Positions 57,748 to 64,000 of a DNA stretch of 64,000 nucleotides are shown here, one piece after another; the stretch's first letter is position 1; each line of letters starts with the position of its first letter. The stretch is from contig CP141149.1 of the NCBI GenBank assembly GCA_035235625.1, forward strand, positions 20,029,893 through 20,093,892, given 5' to 3'. The position numbers and the translations under genes were made by a program. The notes below the pieces were generated by a model. It was given only the letters and a program-made list of their open reading frames with translations. It did not search any database and had not been told where the DNA came from. The DNA comes from Saururus chinensis (lineage: Eukaryota > Streptophyta > Magnoliopsida > Piperales > Saururaceae).

Positions 57748-60540
57748 TAGAGGTGGCAAAGGGCCAACCCAACCCAAATAGCAACTAATGGGTTGGGCTC
57801 AAGCCTGGCCTAGCCCGGGTTTGAATCCCATGGGCCTAATTGGACCTAGTAAAGGACCGAGGACTGGCCAAAGCCTCGGACTAAGACCCGAACACCCAAC
57901 GGCTCTAAAAGGAGTTGTTGGAGTGACCAATCGATCAAAAATATACTAATATAGCTTTTTTTACTGCTAGGGGGGATCGATCAGATCACAGGCAGATAGA
58001 TTGGCTCAATTGAGTATTTTACTTACATACCCTCCCTCCATATAGTCATTTTTTGGCAATTGGGGGGTAATTTTGTCATTTGGCAAGAGAATACTCCCTT
58101 GTAAATAGGTTTTTTACTCCTCAATCTCACTCATTCTCTCAAAAGCAATCTCCCACTCCAAGTTCTTCAAGCAATCTTCAAGTTCTCTATAAATTCTTCA
58201 AGAAGGTATCTCTAAGTTCTTCTTCTTCAAGCTCTCTACAAAAACAATCTGTATCCTCCAATTTTCTAAACTTAATTCTCCATGGCCAATTCTCTATACA
58301 AATTGGAGGTAATTATTTTTTATAATGTTATTATTTTATTTTATTATTTATTTTTCACATACTTTCTTTCTTTCTAATTGTATCTTCACCTTTCCTTTTT
58401 TTAGATAAATGACTCACTACTCTCCTTCTCATACTTCCATAAATGAGTCCAACACTCCGAAAAGTCAAATGCCCATCGAACAAGGGCCGATTCATCCTGA
58501 TTACAAATTTAACATTTCATTCTCAGTTAATGAAAAGCAACCACCGGAACCACCTATGGCACCAGCAACCTATGGTCGTGGGCGACATGCAAGTGTACCA
58601 AGTGCAACAAAGTGCAAAGTGTCTTATGTATGGGAGCACTTAGCAAAGAAAAAACACTGACCCAGATAATCTTGGGTAGATGATGATGAGGGTAGTTTGC
58701 AATCATACAAAACACATTTTAGTACTAGAAGTATTAGAGGCACTGGTCATCTTTCTAGGCATGTCAAATAGTGCGCTGTGAAGGTTGGAAAATTAGATCC
58801 GAAGGAAACACAGTTAAGTAGCATGGCTAACTCATCGATTAATTTTAATACTTTTACATACACTAAAAGTACAAATTATAGTGAACAAGCTAAATACATT
58901 TTACAGGCCGAACAACCATTCTCTCCCTTCTAATTTGAAGATGATATAAAGTTCGAAAGGTATGCGAAGAACACCTTCAACCCATGTTTCTACAATATTT
59001 CACTTGATACAACTAAGTTAGATTGTATTAAACTCTTCAACAAGTACAAAGGTAAGCTCATTGAAACTATTTTTATGATTCCAAATAAAATTTCTTTTAC
59101 TTCATATATATAGACTAGTAACTAAATTTTAGGATATATTTGTCTTACAACACATTACATCGATCAAGATTGAGTTTTAAATAAAAGAATTATTACATTT
59201 ACTTTATTACAATTTCCTCGTACATGAGTTGTAATTAATAGGACTATAATAGTGGCTTTACATGCATATCATATTAATGATAAAATTCTTTCTATTACCT
59301 TAGATAATGTTTCAAATAATAGTAGTGTCATTAACTTTCTTAAATCACAGTTGCACCCTTTATTAAATGGAAAACCTTTTCATATAAGGTGTTGTTGTCT
59401 TATGATTTAAAAGAAATTATAATGTAAGGGTGTGCTAATAAGATACCTGATTCTTTATCATGTGATAATAATTTTGAAATTACATGTGTTATTATAAATA
59501 TTTTACATATTTTTTATGAAGCAACTATACAATTATGGGTTATATACTATCCTACTTCTTCTTTAGTTCTTAATCAAATCTATAATATTACGCTTGTTTG
59601 CAGAATATAGAAATAATGATGTATTTAATATGATTGTAGGGCCAATGGAAACAAAATATAATAAATAGTGGAAAAAAACTTCCAATGATTTTTTGTTTAG
59701 GTGAAATTATGGACCCTACGATTAAGTTAAGTAAATATTAGTAGAGAATATATATATATATATATACATATATATACTAATATGAATATAGAATGTGATC
59801 ATTTTATTGAAGATATTAAAAGTATCACATGTTCTTTATATGATAAATATGAATTTATGTATGGTAGTTGGAGGACTGCTACTCCAACTCCTTTATTAAA
59901 TAAAAATTACCCTAATTGGTTATTACTTAGTAGAAATAAACAAAAATATACTATTACTACATCTAATAATAAATTATTTATGTATTTATAAAATAAATCT
60001 TTAAAGAAGAAGAAATAAATAACTATGAGGTTTTAGTTTGGTGGTGAACACATGAACAAAAGTTATCGTATGCTTGCCACCTTAGAGCATGATTTATCAA
60101 CTCCTCGAGTGTCTATTGGAGTCTACTTTGAATGTAGAAAACAGGATTGGGTGATTAGAGGAGTCTCTTAGATGCAACGATCGTGGAGTGCTTGGTCTGC
60201 TTAAAGGATTGGTTATATGCACGGTTGCAAAGCCGTGCCTAGCGTTCACTTTCCTGATGACCTGGCCGCACCTTGAAACCAGTAGCCAATTCCCTCATCC
60301 TTCCTACTCATATGCGCAAGGAGGAAGAAGATCTCAACAACAATACACTGTCTTTGTACAAAGGGGCTCTGCCCTAAGCTATTTGCTTCAGTCCGTCGAA
60401 AGCAAAGGTAGGGAGAGGCTGGTTGAAATCACCAAAGTCGAATCTGACCAGTTGCCTCGGGAGGACAAGCTCCAAAGTTAGAAGATGATTTAGAAGAAGA
60501 ATTTAATGAAATTTTAATTTATTATAAAGTTCAAATATAT
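57748..60540 (+). pseudogene. hAT transposon relic (right copy)
   Basis: The 5' end 'tagaggtggcaaagggcc' is followed by a CT-rich leader exon (58130-58310), an intron with GT-AG borders and an 83-residue open frame from 58409 with the BED finger core KCKVSYVWEHLAKKKH. Beyond it the frame is broken but family blocks persist. These are IWTSN and LGYICLTTHYIDQD (near 59110-59180), [21 protein letters not shown] (near 59290-59350), PNWLLLSRNKQKYT (59915) and the C-terminal dimerisation motif LDATIVECLVCLKDWLYARL (60170-60230). There are many stops and frame changes. Autonomous hAT transposases cut and paste the element with 8-bp target duplications. The 3' end was not identified. Confidence 0.75.
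59749..59779. repeat. Short TA microsatellite in the hAT relic
   Basis: Its right edge corresponds to that of the long TA tract at 19050-19246. Short here, long and MITE-bearing in the left copy. Confidence 0.85.
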
Positions 60541-60649
60541 ATTTTTTTATCTTAGAGTAGAAGTATGCTAATGTTAAATTGCAAAACATCGATAGATGAG
60601 TAGGTGCCAACCTAGTTGGGATGTACTCATACTATAGTGAAACACTTTT

Positions 60650-63600
60650 CACCTCCTTAAGATTTAAAATTTTATCAATTTACAAGATTATATAAAATTA
60701 TGAATATTTAAAAAAAAATATTATTTGGTGGGCCCACAGTAAAGACCCTAAATTTTTGGTACAATTTCTTGTCTCAAAAAATATTAATATTAGAGTTTTA
60801 GCAAACTTTAATTATTTAGAGTTTGTTACTCAGTGGGTTTCTTTGGGATGTGATAGAACTATGAAAGACGAGGGAACAAGTCTTGAATCACGAATATCAT
60901 ACATCCAGGTTGTAAGTTGTGACATCGAAAAACTTGCCACATGGGTAGGTCCCACTTAAGTAGGGTGGAATAACCTACCCATGTAAGGCCTAGTTTTGTA
61001 GTACTCATTGATACGATCTTAACGGTACTAAAAACATGCGAATTAGACTTCTAGGTATAAAGTTATAATATTTTTAAATTTTGAGTATTTAAAAAAAATA
61101 AAAAATTCGCAGCTTACGTGTGTCAGTGCACGTGGTGGTCTGCGTGATGTGCGCACCACACGTCAGCTATAACACCCTAGAATTTTGGAAGTATGTATAA
61201 AAATTTAATAAAAATATCAGAGTTTTCCCAGGCCCACAACTGAAGCTACTCACCATAAGCATGGTATAAAATAGTAATTTCTTAGGAATTATTCTTTGTG
61301 TATAAATACACAATATGAAAAATAATAAAATTCTTACTTGGATTTATGGTGTGGTTTGAAATCCTTGAAATCATTTTGAAAACTCTAAAGGAGGCCCTTT
61401 TACCTGCACACTAAGTTTCATGAAGTCTTGCAAAATTTGGGGGGTTGTGAATATTTTAAAATACTCAGTAGGAAAGTTTATACTATTAGATATGAAGTAG
61501 CACGTGACAGTTTCAAAACATATAATATATATCCTACTTTTCATAAAAATATGGTGCGCCTCTCACCTAAAACCACCCCTAGAACTTCTTCCTAAATATC
61601 AAAGATGCTCTTAAGGTTTGCAAGCTCTCATATATTGCTACAAGTATCTCAGACACCTACTCCATCCTATGTACTTTACTACATGTACAAATCAGCCTCC
61701 TCGTACTCGTCCACGGATTATCACAAAACACCTCATGCTTGTGGAGAGAAGAGACACCCGTGCTAATAGGGCACCGGGATCATGAGAGTAGAGAGTCTTC
61801 TTGTGATAATTTCTACCCTAGTGTGCGTAGCCTTCTTAAAGGGTCTTGCCCTTCATTAGGGGCTTACCTAGTTGAAATAGGTATCTTGCATCTAATTCCA
61901 AATCGGATTATAATTGTGCCCTCATCTAATCCACAGAGCTCTATCGGAGCGCCCAACAACAGCTTAGGAAAAACAAATTTATCCTAAGTTCCCAGACTCA
62001 TAAAGGACAGTTTTTCCTTTCAAAACATTTTATCCCAATGTTTATCCTTTTAAAAAACCCGAACCTCGCCTTTATAAGCCATAAGAGCATCACTACTAAT
62101 GATTATAAAGATAGGGTTGATTGCTCATTCTAACGAGATAGTTACTCTTTCTTCATCCCGTTTCAGTAACTCGATCACCATGCTTGTATGTATTTTTGAA
62201 AATAATCTTAAAAATCATCCTTCTATGATGAATAATTCTCTAAAACTGTTGTTCAAATATACTTTAGTCATTCCTAATTAAAACAATAGTGAAGTTGAAT
62301 TTTCTCTATCTCACAAATTACAAGGTTTATAATTCATAATCAAAATCTAAAGTTTAACTATTCGATAAAATGAATATACGAGGCAGTCATAAAAATCACA
62401 ATATATAAATCATATCCTATTCCAATGGATAATCATTTGACAAACTGATTATATGTGAAAATCATAAATTCAAACTAACTTTAATGCTTAGCATTAAGTT
62501 CAAAAGACAACCAAAGTAAACACTCATGCCTTAAGAAAGGATAAAACCTTACCTTGCTCTATGTGGGAGTTTGAAAATGACAAGTTGGACTCCACACACT
62601 TGGACATCAAATTTTCAGGCTTTAGAGCTCTCTAATTGGACAAATAACCCCATCATGATGTCTGACACACTCGATTATGACAAACATAACATCCCCTTCC
62701 CTAGAGACATTTCTCATTTTCTATGTTTATAGGTGGCAAATAGAACCTCCCTTTACTAGGGGATATTTCTCTCTCTATTCACGGCCCATCAGCGGAGGAC
62801 AGAGTCTCCTCTTGCTTTGGGTTGTTTCTCTCTCTCTGTGGGCAAGAGGACGTCGAACAGAGCGTCCTCTTGCCCTAGTCCATTCCCTCCTTCTAGACTC
62901 ACTTACTTGATGAATAAGCTCTTCTATTACGTAGAGCACACTTAAATTAGCTAAGAATACCTCTTAAATGACTCAAATTAGACTTAAAACACCTAGAACG
63001 AGAGAAATGAAGTTTGACGAGTGTAGGAGATATAACTAGAAAATCACAACACCCTCACACCCATTTATAGACTATTTTGAGGTGGTTTGGGACGTGCCAT
63101 GCTTCATGTGTGTGGTATGTGACACAAGGCCTAGCCTATGTCACATGCAACACTATGTGGCGGCACTATGTGTCATGCTTGCAACGCACCGCACTAACGC
63201 CAGCTAACACTATAATTATTTTTTAATTATAATTTTTTCAAAAAAATCAAAACCTTAAAATGCATGTTACTTTCTCTCTTGAACTCCGATTCACGCATTC
63301 TTGGTACCGTTGAGCTAATATTGACAAGCTCTACAAAACTAGATCCCATATGGGTAGGTTATCCTATACTTTTTAAGTGGGTCCCGCTTATATGACACAT
63401 TTCATGTGGTCGTAGCTTTTGATCCCGATGTTCAATTAGTGGAATTCAAGGCCTGTTATGCTCATTTTTTATAACTTTACCATGTCATTAAGATAGCCCA
63501 CCGAAGATATACCTCTAAATAATTTAAAATTATTAAAAATTAGAAAAATAGTTTTATTAGAGGCATAAAATCGTACCAAAAATTGATGGTCGTTACATCA

Positions 63601-64000
63601 CGCATTGGTCCCGGTTGACGCGGTGACACACCGATAAAAGTTGCAAATGTGGCTTAAAATCTATTTTTTCTAGTTGTCCACCCTTTATAGTGGTCCTATG
63701 CTCCAAAATTTTCATTTCTATGTTTTTAAGCCGTTTTGAGTTTGATTCGGATCGTTCAAGAGACATTTTTATATGTTGACTGTGTTGAACAATGTGGCAT
63801 AGTTTTTTTTGCGATTAGACAGCTCTAAAGCTAGGAAAATTAACATCCAAGGTTTAGGTAGAGGGTTTTAATTTATAAACTTGTACTCTATTAGGGGAAT
63901 TAAGTTATTTTCAAATGTTTTGCTATAATCAACTTTATAACTCTGTTTTCTAAAAGAAGAAAAATTATGTATGTAAAATGATTTTGATTATGTTATGATA
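60650..64000 (+). mobile_element. Gypsy-like LTR, plus strand (right copy), interrupted and cut by the window end
   Basis: The outer parts are 60650-61167 and 63598-64000. It is the counterpart of 20128-24049. Its 3' end lies outside the window. A broken fossil with no coding part. Confidence 0.5.
61168..63597 (-). mobile_element. Gypsy-like solo LTR, minus strand, nested (right copy)
   Basis: Counterpart of 20642-23063 with the same ends (minus strand TGTAACGACCATCAATTTT to 'ctagggtgttata') and the same position inside the plus-strand LTR. About 2.43 kb, no coding part. Confidence 0.6.

Larger units (their letters stand above)
55870..64000 (+). other. Right copy of the large direct duplication
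   Basis: It is collinear with 7516-7690 plus 15240-23465 and leaves the window at 64000. Unassigned DNA at 56066-57448 is followed by the shared Stowaway, hAT relic and nested LTRs. It lacks the 7.5 kb inserted in the left copy and keeps 340 bases of the hAT coding region lost there. It is therefore closer to the ancestral arrangement. Confidence 0.85.

Overview
The window looks like nuclear DNA of a flowering plant. It has spliced eukaryotic genes, a plant-type AAA-ATPase pair, a plant prolyl 4-hydroxylase, a phi-class glutathione S-transferase relic, and a dense layer of plant transposons: MULE, hAT, CACTA, PIF/Harbinger, Stowaway, and Copia and Gypsy LTR elements. The many Stowaway-like elements starting CTCCCTCC hint at a monocot, but this is only a hint. 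Most of the 64 kb is accessory DNA. Only one gene looks intact: an intronless AAA-ATPase at 47795-49255 (minus).

Layout. 1-926 is the end of a Gypsy-like LTR abutting a 6.5 kb Mutator-like element (927-7433). That element carries a decayed MURA-type transposase followed by a decayed plant-mobile-domain (PMD) gene. 7724-14385 is bounded by PIF/Harbinger-like ends and holds a fragment of a second MULE in the opposite orientation, a phi-class GST pseudogene and several tandem repeats. 14738-15166 is a 138-bp minisatellite. 15240-24049 is the left copy of a large direct duplication: unique DNA, a Stowaway, a hAT transposon relic and two nested LTRs. The second copy fills 55870-64000 and runs off the window. 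A further short block of the left copy lies at about 7516-7690, separated from the rest by about 7.5 kb of inserted DNA.

24050-28517 is a prolyl 4-hydroxylase gene cut off in exon 6 at a CACTA element that ends at 30293. 30393-36061 is a run of small hAT and Stowaway elements and a solo LTR. 36106-43007 (minus) is an AAA-ATPase pseudogene, split by a Copia element that itself holds a 3.6 kb solo Gypsy-like LTR. Both insertions show exact 5-bp target duplications. Its intact tandem sister lies 4.8 kb further on. 49260-55870 is intergenic, with MITEs, one of them in a microsatellite-associated foldback family seen twice in the window, and a 156-bp near-perfect palindrome.

The genes do not form a pathway. 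The main story is the order of insertion and duplication events around three stress- or cell-wall-related host genes. One is intact (AAA-ATPase), one is truncated (P4H) and two are dead (the AAA-ATPase copy and GSTF). All calls come from reading the sequence by eye. Element families were assigned from termini, target duplications and recognisable protein motifs, not from database searches.
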